Below, piece by piece: positions 11,401-64,000 of a stretch of 64,000 nucleotides of DNA. A program made the translations under genes and the position numbers. The DNA comes from Centroberyx gerrardi (Eukaryota; Chordata; Actinopteri; Beryciformes; Berycidae): contig NC_136003.1 of the NCBI RefSeq assembly GCF_048128805.1, positions 28,641,565 through 28,705,564 of the forward strand, read 5' to 3'. The notes under the pieces were generated by a model. The model did no database searches. It saw only the letters and a program-made list of their open reading frames with translations, and was not told the DNA's origin. Numbering within the stretch: position 1 is the first letter of the stretch; every line of letters starts with the position of its first letter.

Positions 11401-11503
11401 GCGGTTCTACGCCAACCACGACATGAAGATGGAGGGCTGGCTGTGGGAAATGCTGAACCACCGAAAACTCATGCGGTTATACCAGAGAGGGAGCCGACAC
11501 TGA
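5307..11503 (+). CDS. st6galnac2: Alpha-N-acetylgalactosaminide alpha-2,6-sialyltransferase 2 (nine exons)
   Basis: A GT29 enzyme that in this family adds sialic acid from CMP-sialic acid, in alpha-2,6 linkage, to the GalNAc of O-glycans in the Golgi lumen. CDS exons: 5307(or 5316)-5416, 6649-6739, 7428-7599, 7740-7902, 8867-9005, 9130-9233, 10242-10322, 10501-10603, 11324-11503. Joined they give 377 residues (from 5316) or 380 (from 5307), close to the 374 of human ST6GALNAC2. Numbering from 5316: short cytosolic tail, signal anchor at about 9-25, a stem with a WNITT glycosylation site, sialyl motif L from Cys150 ([16 protein letters not shown]), motif S about 299-323 with Cys316, motif III HYYD at 335-338 and motif VS His350 to Glu355. 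Cys150 and Cys316 are the pair disulfide-bonded in the family. [16 protein letters not shown] and [11 protein letters not shown] favour ST6GALNAC2; ST6GALNAC1 is the main alternative. Intron 6 appears to use a GC donor. Confidence 0.93.
5417..6648 (+). other. st6galnac2 intron 1
   Basis: 1.2 kb intron between exons 1 and 2. It holds a dispersed repeat (5652-5990) and, at about 6311-6340, a sequence ending CAGTTTGAGAACCACTG that resembles the terminal inverted repeat of some hAT elements, with no matching left end seen. Confidence 0.7.
5652..5990. repeat. Dispersed repeat, family K copy 1
   Basis: Matches 14304-14561 in the same order and orientation. Shared blocks include TAGGAGCCACTC, CAGTTATAAAAGTTG, GCCGAATTG and TTTTGTC/TGTTTGTC at the end. 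Non-coding, class unknown, absent from the exons. Confidence 0.6.
6649..6739 (+). CDS. st6galnac2: st6galnac2 exon 2: stem region
   Basis: Acceptor TTTTGCAG at 6648, donor ATG|GTGGGT after 6739. Encodes an acidic, Ser/Thr-rich stem, including [17 protein letters not shown] with a potential N-glycosylation site. Enters in phase 2 and leaves in phase 0, matching its neighbours. Stem sequence is poorly conserved in the family, so the call rests on splice phase and position. Confidence 0.75.
6901..7406. mobile_element. TTAA-type MITE, family D copy 1, in st6galnac2 intron 2
   Basis: Ends TTAAAGGTTCTGTATGT and ACATGTAGCACCTTTTTAAA are inverted. Longer sub-terminal inverted segments (CAAATGAGACCATGG near 6985, and GATGGTCTCATTTGTTTA near 7310) continue the symmetry. 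A related copy lies at 36312-36667. TTAA at both ends suggests a piggyBac-like target duplication. The right end stops only 21 bases before exon 3. Confidence 0.8.
7428..7599 (+). CDS. st6galnac2: st6galnac2 exon 3: start of the lumenal catalytic region
   Basis: Acceptor TTTTTCTCTCCAG at 7427, donor AAGG|GTATGC after 7599, phase 0 to 1. Encodes [18 protein letters not shown] and [12 protein letters not shown], which align with the conserved IPVLLWGDLF and APYGWRGL segments of ST6GALNAC2. A different frame is open over the same bases but lacks family similarity. Confidence 0.9.
7740..7902 (+). CDS. st6galnac2: st6galnac2 exon 4: sialyl motif L
   Basis: Acceptor CCTCACTAG at 7739, donor TTCAG|GTACTG after 7902. 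Encodes [20 protein letters not shown] followed by [11 protein letters not shown]. This is the first half of sialyl motif L, which binds CMP-sialic acid, with the invariant Cys and the GNGG turn intact. Confidence 0.97.
8267..8820. mobile_element. Family C element (CAAGTC-rich), copy 1, in intron 4
   Basis: Made of many imperfect CAAGTC/AAGTCTC units and ending GAGTCCCCACCTCTG. Nearly identical over about 500 bases to 11584-12110, and to the reverse complement of 55492-55922. Full copies start CAGAGGTGGGACCA, inverted relative to the end; this copy has lost a clean left end. It ends 46 bases before exon 5. Confidence 0.85.
8867..9005 (+). CDS. st6galnac2: st6galnac2 exon 5: end of sialyl motif L
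   Basis: Acceptor GTTCTTTCAG at 8866, donor CCCG|GTGAGA after 9005, phase 2 to 0. Encodes [21 protein letters not shown], diagnostic of the ST6GALNAC1/2 group, then a variable loop. Confidence 0.97.
9130..9233 (+). CDS. st6galnac2: st6galnac2 exon 6, with probable GC donor
   Basis: Acceptor TTATCTGTAG at 9129. Encodes [17 protein letters not shown] and ends DDAGD plus two bases of an Arg codon. The phase-correct end is GACAG at 9233, followed by GCCAGT rather than GT. Joined to exon 7 this gives GDRPSRYFG, the same length as human GDRPHAYFG. The nearby GT sites (9238, 9241) are in the wrong phase for any visible exon 7 acceptor. Confidence 0.85.
9269..9662. mobile_element. Family B MITE, copy 1
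   Basis: Terminal inverted repeats TAGGGATGGGACAATA and TATTGTCCCATCCCTA flank about 360 bases of non-coding DNA. Related copies are at 15857-16203, 22498-22617 (left part only) and 42422-42732. The element starts 36 bases after the end of exon 6. Confidence 0.9.
9735..9852. repeat. TACTTTTACTT-type dispersed repeat fragment (family H)
   Basis: Contains CACCAGTACTTTTACTT and GTACTTCTACTTGAGTAG and ends ACTATTTCCACAGCTG. Similar to the right part of 36181-37049, which ends GTACTGTTTCCACCCCTGCC. Confidence 0.6.
10242..10322 (+). CDS. st6galnac2: st6galnac2 exon 7
   Basis: Acceptor CCTCCAACAG at 10241, donor CAAAG|GTAAAG after 10322, phase 2 to 2. Encodes [20 protein letters not shown], aligning with the family's KLLHPDFISYLTE segment between motifs L and S. 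Confidence 0.93.
10501..10603 (+). CDS. st6galnac2: st6galnac2 exon 8: sialyl motif S
   Basis: Acceptor TTGTTTCCCAG at 10500, donor GAG|GTCAGC after 10603. Encodes [20 protein letters not shown], the small sialyl motif that contacts donor and acceptor, including the conserved Cys. Confidence 0.97.
10604..11323 (+). other. st6galnac2 intron 8
   Basis: 720-base intron, GT-AG, T-rich in the middle. No repeat or other feature recognised. Confidence 0.8.
11324..11503 (+). CDS. st6galnac2: st6galnac2 exon 9: motifs III and VS, stop
   Basis: Acceptor CGCACCTCCTCAG at 11323; phase 0; TGA stop at 11501-11503. Encodes [20 protein letters not shown] (motif III at HYYD) and [14 protein letters not shown] with the His-x4-Glu of motif VS. 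His350 is the expected catalytic base. The C-terminus LYQRGSRH is a few residues longer than in human. Confidence 0.97.
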   Translation, partial: VSAYGFITRNYADFSDHYYDSVKKPLRFYANHDMKMEGWLWEMLNHRKLMRLYQRGSRH

Positions 11504-11583
11504 GAGAGGAACGAGTCCATAGACCTGCTCACTCCACCTCATTAGGGAAGAGTGAGTCTGGTTTGGGTTTTGTCACCCTGAGG

Positions 11584-12110
11584 CAGAGGTGGGACCAGGT
11601 CAGTCTCCAGTCTTGAGGCACAAGTCTCAAGTCAAGTCCCAAGTCTAAATGTAGAACAGCAAGTCGAGTCAGAACAAACCAAGAGTCCAGTATCAATTTA
11701 ATATGTTAAAGAAAACTAAATATCTAGGACTTTTCAATGCAATATGGTTTTAATAGGATAAAAACTTGGTAAAAGCATCATGAGTTTGATTTCTATAATC
11801 AGTGTCAACTTCAATAAATTCAATCATTCCATACAAATTCAGAAAACAGAATTTAAATTCAGTCGTCTGCTGGAACAAATCTCATCACTTTCAGTCTTCA
11901 TTTACACAGACACAAGATCTCAAGTCAAGACTTTAGAAACCTTTTCAAGTCATCAAAGTACAAGTCAGAGTCAAGTCCCAAGTCACCAGAACCCAAGTCA
12001 AGTCAAGTCTCAAGTCTTCTCTTCATGCATCAAGTCAAGTCTCAAACAATTAAGACTGTGACTCGAGTCTGACTCGAGTCCAAGTCACATGACTTGAGTC
12101 TCCACCTCTG
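11584..12110. mobile_element. Family C element, copy 2 (complete)
   Basis: Starts CAGAGGTGGGACCAGGTC and ends GACTTGAGTCTCCACCTCTG, an inverted pair. The interior is CAAGTC-rich with an AT-rich core identical over long stretches to 8267-8820. It lies 80 bases after the st6galnac2 stop and so probably within its 3' UTR. Confidence 0.9.
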
Positions 12111-12960
12111 CCCTTAGGTGCATCTAAAAAGCTGGATACAAACATCCTGTTGACACAAGGGCTGGATATTTTATCTCCTAATGCCAAAAGACAAAGTTAC
12201 TGCGTAAGTAATAGGCCGTGTGACTATAAAGACTAACTGCACCTTTCTATGCCATATTTCCCAAATATTCAGAGTATCTACAATGCTTAATTTGGCTGTA
12301 AATATGTGATGATTAATAATGATTTTGATGTTTTATACTGTATATAGCAGATTATTATGTGATTTTTTCTTTTAATCTTATCTTTTAATACTTGCTATAT
12401 CATTTAATTTAATGTTTAGCCAGTCTGATCAGTAATTATAATGATAATTCTGTTAATAAGAATTCTTTTATTGCACTTCTCTGTTTTAAAACCACTTTGT
12501 GCCTTTTCAACCTCCTGTTTGCTTGGAAGCTGTTTGTGAAGGAGCGGCTCTTTGTCATTACCGCCACACACCGACATTAAAGGCCTTTTTGACCGTGTAA
12601 AGCCAAGCTCAGGTGTTGTCAAGCGTCTTGTTTGTGGGATCAGCAGCGTCTTTGATCATGTGGAGAAGAAGCCTTATCTGTTCTCTGTGAAGGCAGGTGC
12701 ACTCACACCACAACAGCCTCATTTCTCTTTCTTGTACTCCTGGACATGCCTTAGTTCTCCTTTTTTTTTTTTTAAATGCTTGGTTGGACCGGGGCTGAAG
12801 TGTACTGGAAGCTTTCACCTTTATGTGTTGGGGAAAGTCCATTCACCCTAACCCTTTTGTACGGGACATCTGACTTTCAGAGCTTTTGTCCAGTGCTTAT
12901 CCAAGGATAGGCCGATGGTGCGCCACAAGAAAGAACATGACACACGGCAGGGAGTCCGGC
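12111..12960 (+). other. Downstream of st6galnac2, probable distal 3' UTR then intergenic
   Basis: AT-rich to about 12580, where ATTAAA (12576-12581) is followed by GT-rich DNA and could serve as the poly(A) signal. No AATAAA is seen between 12111 and 12580. Nothing else is recognised. Confidence 0.35.
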
Positions 12961-12974
12961 TTTGATCCCCTGTT

Positions 12975-13250
12975 AACTTGGTGTGTGAGTGTGTGTGTGT
13001 GTGCTCTTTAATTTTATCATTATGAAGCCAAATGTCCTCACAAGGATAGAAAGATGCCACCAGTTTTGCTGGTTCTCACTTCTACAAGGGGCTAGTTTAG
13101 GGTTATGGCTTGAGTTTAGGGTTAATATGAGAGCTAAGTTTAGGTTAAAGTAAGGGTTAAAATGAGGGTTAAGGGAATACATGTAGTCAATAAAAGGTCC
13201 TTACACGTACTTTAATACAAGTGTGTGTGTGGTGTGTGTACATGCAGAAG
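12975..13250. repeat. Degenerate TTAGGG-like repeat with GT tracts, family I copy 1
   Basis: A (GT)n tract, then CCTCACAAGGATAGAAAGA, then imperfect TTAGGGTTA units from 13085 to 13175, then another GT tract at 13221-13240. The same parts occur in opposite orientation at 54244-55395, so this is a composite interspersed repeat rather than an interstitial telomere. Confidence 0.65.
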
Positions 13251-13259
13251 CCTAATAGT

Positions 13260-14303
13260 AGGTAAATGTTACAGAGGAATGCATGGTTTGAAATTCCTCT
13301 TGCCCTAAATTTGACATACAAAATATTAAAGCCCAAATAGTGGTGAACTACAATCCCTGCTACTACACATCATCATAATACGTATGTATTTTTATTTTTA
13401 TTTTTTTATCTTTTTTTGGTATCAATTAACCAAAATATATTGTTAAATCGTTCCAAATTGCATCCTGTCATCAAGTTTTACAAAAACCGAGTTTAAAAAA
13501 TTATCCTCTCTGCCTGTTTTGGGAGGGGAGAGTTAGCAGTGTGGGAGGGACGAATACACTGAGCTGCGTCAAGCTAGCTAGCGATAGCCAGAACAAGACC
13601 GGAAGTAAGGTGATTGTTTTCCTTCAAAATAAAATTATTCCCGTAACATTACTGTTGTGAGTAACGCATAGTCGTCAAAGGGTGTTTTATTTTGAAAGTT
13701 GTAACCAGATGTTCTATTATGTGTTGTGGCTGGCTTAACACTGGTCACATTTTGGAGTATCCAAGTGACAATGTAGCGGAGAATGGCATTCACGGCGAGG
13801 AGGAATAGCAGGATAAACGTTAACCGGCGTACGAACAAGTAATACACATCTTTTATCGATATCTATGCGTGGATGAGACAAAGTAGGGTGACTACCTTAT
13901 ATGAAAGAAACCAAAAGAAACTCTTTTCGTTGACTTTTGGAATATCAACACAGCAACTGCCAGGACTGGAGTGTTCCTACAAACTGCCACCTTGGTTAAA
14001 CTTTAGGGGTTGATCAATGTTTGACATGTTGGAATAAGTAGCTACGTTAATAAGGTAAGTCGAATATGAGTTCCAAGTTTATCATACACAAGACAACGGT
14101 CCTGATGAGTTACCAAGTTCAGTACAAAGGTCGCTGGCAAACTCCTCGTCTGGCATGTTTGCATGCCTGAATCTAGCCGCGAGACGTGCCACTCTCCGTA
14201 TGGAGAGAACGTCACGCCAAACAAAATGTGTAATTTTAATGTGTACTTGTTTATCGCAGAAGTACATGCTACATAAATATGACTCAAGACCCTTTCTGGA
14301 TCT
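13260..14303. other. Intergenic DNA, no gene seen
   Basis: AT-rich. Open frames on the minus strand here are short, start anywhere and lack splice context. GCTAGCTAGCGATAGC at about 13572 is a small palindromic stretch of no clear meaning. Confidence 0.5.
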
Positions 14304-14561
14304 TTAGGAGCCACTCACGAATTCGGCTTTCATATATGTCCCGAAAAAGCACTTAAATTCAGGTAAATGTAAAGTTTTAGAGTTGGTTTACACTGCTCGC
14401 TATTTTGGTGGAAGAAGACAGTGGGAATAACAGACGTACCAGTTATAAAAGTTGAAGATTTGTTGAAGTAAAGTGCTGTTTAGGGGAATAGATGTATGCC
14501 GAATTGGAAAGTGTCTCCTAACGATTCAGAGAAGGTCATATTTAATCTCGTGTGTTTGTCG
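14304..14561. repeat. Dispersed repeat, family K copy 2
   Basis: Diverged match to 5652-5990, sharing TAGGAGCCACTC at the start, CAGTTATAAAAGTTG in the middle and a GTGTTTGTC end. About 80 bases shorter than the first copy. Confidence 0.6.
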
Positions 14562-15856
14562 ATAAGCAAGGCAGCGTGAAATTTGCAGATCTTTGAACGA
14601 AGTTTGGCATGACAATCGCTGCATGGGAGAAAGAACGGCACGTATTGCGGCTAACCAAGAGAGAGCACTGTGCAAACTTTTTGCTGGCTGATAGCTATGC
14701 AGTGTAAACATATCCAAACAGCTTCATAAACATAGACTAACACAATCTTGGCATGTAAATCCCTTGTAAGTCTAAGTACACAATCATGTTTACTAAGCAA
14801 CAGGATTTGCAAACATGATGGGATACTACATTGTGTATCAGTCTAACCTTTCTTGAGGGAATAGATGTGAAGTGACTTTAGTTTGTGACCAACAGAATTA
14901 CTAATTTATTTCCATTTCCATTGTTTTGTTACCCACTTAGGATCAGTCAAGTAAGACTTTGAGTCCCTACTGTCTCAAACTCACATTTATATATATTGTT
15001 GTCCCTGTCATCAATGCAGTGAGCATGAAAAGAGCCTTTGGGGGGGAAGAGCAGGGGGACATGATCATTGTTAATGGGAATGACAGCTCTGCTTACGCCC
15101 TGCGCTCCTCTCTGGGTGTGTGGTGTGCTCTGGCTGCCTGGTTATGTAATGAAACAAGTTGTAACCAGGAAAACAGTGCAGAATAGAGCACAGGGGTACA
15201 AGCCAGGAGCCATCATATTTCGACTGGTGTACACTGTGCACATTCCCCAAAACACTGCTGATGTTTATATAGCAACACTGTTTTTAGGCCCTGCATGATC
15301 TGCCTGGCTAGAGCTTTCGCAGTTGGAGGTATTGCACCAGTTATCATGCATGCAGGCTGTTTTTTTCCCCCACTATAGCTACAGAGAGTGGGACAGTCAT
15401 CACTAATGCGAATAACCCACAAGAAACACTCGCTGACCTAGAGCTCGGACTAACATGTAATCGCTTTCTGTGACAAAAACTGTGGCAACTTCTTCCCCCT
15501 ATATCGTTGAGTTGTGCCTGCTTGACCACTGGGCTGGAAGAGTTTAAGTAGCCTGTTCTCCGGTTGAAATGAAGTCCATGCGTGGCCAAAGCAAGCATAA
15601 AATCTATCATGGAGCCCCGAGGGAAGCTGTAAAACAACACCAGCTCACGTGTTGGGAAGGCACCAGCAGTGGCATCAATATTTACATAGCACAGGCAAGC
15701 AGCAAGTGGATCCCTCACAAGCTGTTTGTCCGTAAAGGTCTGGTTAACAGTGATTAAACTGTCCTCTCAGCTCCAGCAGCTTAAATGGCCCTGTCACAAG
15801 CCTGACACTGTGGCAGTAGCAAGGGATTGGAAGATATGCTCATCTGGGTACCCTCA
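14562..15856. other. Intergenic DNA, no gene seen
   Basis: About 1.3 kb without recognised repeat or exon. Several open frames of 60-124 codons occur on both strands but overlap one another and show no family similarity. Confidence 0.45.
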
Positions 15857-16203
15857 TATGGGGTTCGTGATTCGATACAACCACGATATGATGTAATAAA
15901 TAAAAGTTAATTGACAAAGTCTGACTGTGCAGAATTATGTTCATTTCTTAGCCACAGATCTTTCTAGTGATGGCATTGGCTCGCTAGAATGTAAACAACA
16001 TTTTAGAAATGTCATTACAAAGTGCAAATAATATAATTTCGATGGAGAGCTTATAAAGTTGTGATGGGAAAGTCATCTCATTTGTGATTACTGCAGCAGA
16101 ATAAAATGGAGCTAATATCGTGATTCATTTTTCTGCCCCACGATAGGTATTGTCACATTTTTGTACTGCGATATATCGAATTTCGATATATCATCCCATC
16201 CCT
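15857..16203. mobile_element. Family B MITE, copy 2 (left end lost)
   Basis: Aligns with 9300-9660 base for base over long runs, including GGGGTTCGTGATTCGATAC and the right end ATCATCCCATCCCTG. The first roughly 30 bases of the element are missing. Confidence 0.85.
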
Positions 16204-17463
16204 GGTAGCAGCACATCATGCGGGCCCGGCCTCACCTGAGAAGTGTGTGTGCACGTGTGTTTCTTCGTCCATATCTGAGTGTGTTATCCTTGCCCTTATG
16301 CTGCGTTCACGTCATATCGGAAGAAATGGAAGAACAGGATGACGAATCTTATTGCTACAACTTGGAAGTGTTTGAAGTGTTGTTGAATTCGGAACGCCCA
16401 CATCCAATATCATTGTTATTTATGAATATAAAATCAGCCGTAAACCAACTGCAGCAGATATTGCTCGCATTTTGTAAGTATTAGTATTAGTGTGAATATA
16501 ACTCTGTAATTTTGATTTCGACTTCAGCAATTCGTGACGTAATTCATAAGGTGGGAGATATCGGAGCCCACAAAAAATCCCACATCTCCTACTTGTAATT
16601 GCCACTAGGAGCCTGATGTGAGTGTTTTTTCCCAGTCGGATGGTCGTGAATGCAGCATTACTCATGAATGCAGCATTACTCTCCTTAGTCAAGACTTCTT
16701 CTTCACCCCCATCTTCTGTCGCTGACCGAAAACCAAATCTCTCCATCATCCCACCTCCTCTTAAATCTACACCAGCACCCAAACCAACTATGCTCTTAGC
16801 TTCCCCTTGCTTCCACTACTAAAAGACTTTTCCTTTATCCTTTTTAATATCTTGGCACTGTGTTGTTGCTCCATCTACTGTTTTATTGCGAGGGTACTTG
16901 CTACTGTGGCTTTGTGCCAACATTCACTTATTCTGCTGTTTCCACTGTTGTAAGTCACTCAAGATAAGAGCGTCTGCTGAATGTCTAAAATGTAACTGTA
17001 TTTGTAAGTGTGTGTGTGAGAGAGAGAGAGAGATATATGGTGAATGTATGGGTGTGTTTAGGGTATGAGGAGTCTTTTCTTTTCAGTTTCAGGATATTAC
17101 TACCTCCCTCACTTTTCCTGAGAGCAACAACTCCTTTGACTGATTTCCCAGATAGTGGGGGTTGTTGGAGAAAAGCCTGGCATGCTAGGAATGGTGCCAA
17201 CCTCCCTATTTGTTTTGCGTAGTTGTTAGATATCATGGTAAATCCATCCATTTACTGTTTAGCTGGAAGCTGATTGAAACACGCCAAAGTCCTGTTACTC
17301 TCCTTTGGTTCCTTGTGGTTAGAAGGCTATCAGCTGCTCCATCTCCAGCACCTTTGCTTTAGTTTCACTTCCATTCATGTTACAGCTACACATGTGCATC
17401 GACAGACACGAGCGCTGGTGTGGTTTTGCCCAGCACTGAGCCTGGCGTACCGTAATATATTAA
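16204..17463. other. Intergenic DNA upstream of caskin2
   Basis: Contains a compound (GT)(GA) microsatellite at about 17008-17033 and short unrelated open frames. No exon is supported. Confidence 0.5.
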
Positions 17464-17954
17464 CTGAGCTGTTTTTCTCATCTCCTTCCACTCTCAGGCT
17501 CTGTTTCGGCTGGTTCAGACGGCTCCAGCCCCCTCTCAGTCCCCCGACCGCAGCACCCAGCGGTGGCCCCCCGGTCCCGTCAACAGTAGCTCCGCACGCC
17601 TCCAAACCCCCTGGCAGCCTCTGGAAATAACATCTCTCCCAAATAAAGACTGAAAAGAAGAAAAGTTGGAACAGGAAATTAAGCAGCAAAATAGTTTTTC
17701 CATCTCTCACGGCTTGGCGACCAGGAAGTACCACAGGCTAGAATTTAGAGCTCCGAGCGCCGCTTCAGCCTCCTTTTTTAAATCCGTCTGCCGTCTCGTC
17801 CCATTTCCTCACCTGTCAGCTGTGGGTCGGCGACAGGGAGCGGAGGGTCTCACCTGAGGCGGGTTGATGTCTCTGGGTCTCAGCATGTTGCTCTGAGGAG
17901 GCGGCTGGATCTGCGTCGGACGCCGGTGAAGCTTGTTCAGCGTGAGGCGGGGCC
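17464..17954 (+). promoter_or_regulatory. caskin2: GC-rich candidate promoter/5' region of caskin2
   Basis: CG dinucleotides and GC content rise sharply from about 17500 to the start codon, unlike the AT-rich flanks, as at a CpG-island promoter. A good acceptor-like tract (CCTTCCACTCTCAG, ending about 17497) precedes a block open in all three frames for 30-50 codons and containing AATAAA at about 17642. That block could be a 5' UTR exon, or the last exon of an unseen upstream gene. Confidence 0.4.
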
Positions 17955-62552
<44,598 letters not shown>

Positions 62553-62614
62553 GTAAGACGGACGCCGCGCCGCTCTCCTTCAGCCGGTCGTCGGTCAGTT
62601 TTAAAAAGTTTAGT

Positions 62615-62690
62615 ACTAGTATGATTTTCCTTTATTTAGACAGTGGGAAAGCAGAGGGGGAGAGAGAGTTGGAGGAGTCAGCGGAGGCGG
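62615..62690. repeat. SINE tail fragment
   Basis: TTTCCTTTATTTAGACAGTG then GGGGGAGAGAGAG matches the 3' tail of the SINE at 54478-54603. The tRNA-like head is missing. Confidence 0.55.
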
Positions 62691-63004
62691 TGGAAACACT
62701 CAACTATGTCTGGGAACTTCATTCAGATTTTAAGTTGCAGGTTTTCATTTCTGGCCAAACTGCAAAAGTCAAAAATTGCCGTAACCTTTTGAAAATGGAT
62801 GGTCACAAGAAGGATTGTTTTGACTCAGTTTAAGGTTATTGTTAGGTGTGTGGTCTCCGATGAGGTTAAGGTTAGGGTTATGTCTGTAAACAAGGCTTTC
62901 GCTGAGAATTGTGATGAATTCCACATTCGCAACTTGGCCAGAAAGTAACAACCCAGGCATTAGGATGAGACGTGATTACATACAGTATTTATTGTGAGAA
63001 CTGA

Positions 63005-63456
63005 CTGGGCGATTCTGATAGTTTTGCATCGAAGCAGACAGTAGCCAATACTTTGTTCCAGTATTCAGTATCTTTAAATTTGACCATTTTCATGCCAAAA
63101 ATGTAAAAAAATAAAATAATCACAAGTATTCAGTGTTTTCCCTCAGTGAATTTTATTCTTATCAGGGTGTAAAAGCCTCTGAAACAACATGACCATCACG
63201 GGACACTAAAACCCTCCAGTGAAACACAGGATAATATTAATAAAGCATATTGATGGGTACTAAAATGTCCCTTCAGAATCAATTCAGGTTATGGGCTTCC
63301 CATAGACAACAAGTATAGCATCGATAAATTCTACAGTAAATATGTAATCAATCAAACTACATCGTATCCATCACATCACAGGTAGACAACACTAACTGGA
63401 CCAGATCTGATTTTTACTAAAGACCAGTTATCAGCTCAGTATATTGGTCTAACCTC
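63005..63456 (-). mobile_element. Family A MITE, copy 10
   Basis: Contains CAGTAGCCAATACTTTGTTC, GGGACACTAAAACCCTCC and GGGCTTCCCATAGACAAC, and ends CTCAGTATATTGGTCTAACC. It supplies the empty site for the family G insertion. Confidence 0.8.
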
Positions 63457-64000
63457 GCTGCAGACTCCCCTTCCCTCCAGTCCCAGCGCAGTAACTCTGC
63501 CTAAAGTCTGAAGCCCCGGCAGCGCCTCACATGTCTGTGGATGGAGGAGGGAAGCGCTGTCACTCTGACCCAGTTCTGCCATTCCCACACCGCAGTCACT
63601 GCACTCTATAGAAGAGCTTCGCAGCCTATATGGGTCAGTGGTGGAGTCGGGATTAGTGCGTCCGGTCCAGTCATCAATGCAGAGCTGATTGGCTCTTTAG
63701 CGATGTTCTCTTCTTGTTCTTCTCTCTGGCACTAAGCCACTTGACTTAGATTGGTTTCATTTGAGAATGAAGCAGTGGCGCTTTCCCATTTCATTGCTTT
63801 AATCTGAGTAGTGAAGACGAGTTTCATATATGCTGTGAGGGTTTACATGGCCGCCTCCCACTGTCTAGAAACAGTTTCTGTGTTTAGTGGAAATTTCTTT
63901 GGCGGAGACGAATAAAAGACAAAAATCAGAATCCGTTGTTTCAAATCACCATTACTTGATAAATAGCGTTGTTTCTAGAACTGTTGTGTAAAAGCAATAT
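63457..64000. other. caskin2: caskin2 intron 6, to the window edge
   Basis: No repeat or exon recognised. The next ankyrin exon must lie beyond base 64000. Confidence 0.5.

Noticed and set aside
5307..11503. Assignment as st6galnac1 instead of st6galnac2
   Set aside because: The predicted length of 377-380 residues and short stem fit ST6GALNAC2; ST6GALNAC1 has a much longer N-terminal stem. The catalytic segment also reads closer to ST6GALNAC2, though a tree would be needed for certainty.
13085..13175. Interstitial telomere
   Set aside because: The TTAGGG-like units are highly degenerate and carry the same flanks as the copy at 54244-55395, so an interspersed repeat explains them better.
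13635..14314. Minus-strand open frames that might be remnants of a transposase
   Set aside because: They are short, have no recognisable catalytic motif and no related copy with a longer frame in the window.

Overview
The window is vertebrate nuclear DNA, most likely from a ray-finned fish. It is AT-rich, genes are split into short GT-AG exons separated by long introns, dinucleotide microsatellites are abundant, a tRNA-derived SINE is present, and many short non-autonomous DNA transposons (MITEs) lie in introns and intergenic DNA. A 200-base run of N (53801-54000) marks a draft-assembly gap. There are no prokaryotic features.

Layout, left to right. About 430-1676 looks like the last exon and 3' UTR of an unidentified plus-strand gene. 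A second unidentified plus-strand gene ends at 3033; its last exon encodes 37 residues after the splice site and its 3' UTR probably runs to a poly(A) signal at 4237-4242. From 5307 to 11503 lies a complete nine-exon sialyltransferase gene, st6galnac2, encoding 377-380 residues with sialyl motifs L, S, III and VS. About 6.5 kb of intergenic DNA follows. From 17955 to beyond the right edge runs caskin2 (plus strand). Its first six coding exons, about 206 residues of the N-terminal ankyrin-repeat region, are present; the SH3 and SAM parts lie outside. Intron 1 is 26.3 kb. ST6GALNAC2 and CASKIN2 both map to human 17q25, so the pairing fits conserved linkage. The two genes have no known shared pathway: one acts in Golgi O-glycan sialylation, the other is a scaffold protein.

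The most notable points are a probable GC-AG intron in st6galnac2 (donor at 9234); a pair of compensating frame shifts in caskin2 exon 3, next to the assembly gap; and a dense layered set of MITEs. One family has about ten copies. Several insertions can be read against their empty sites elsewhere in the same window. I found no evidence of a new multi-gene system; the unusual content is transposon biology and exon structure.

Many other open frames on both strands are chance frames or microsatellite translations and are left out.
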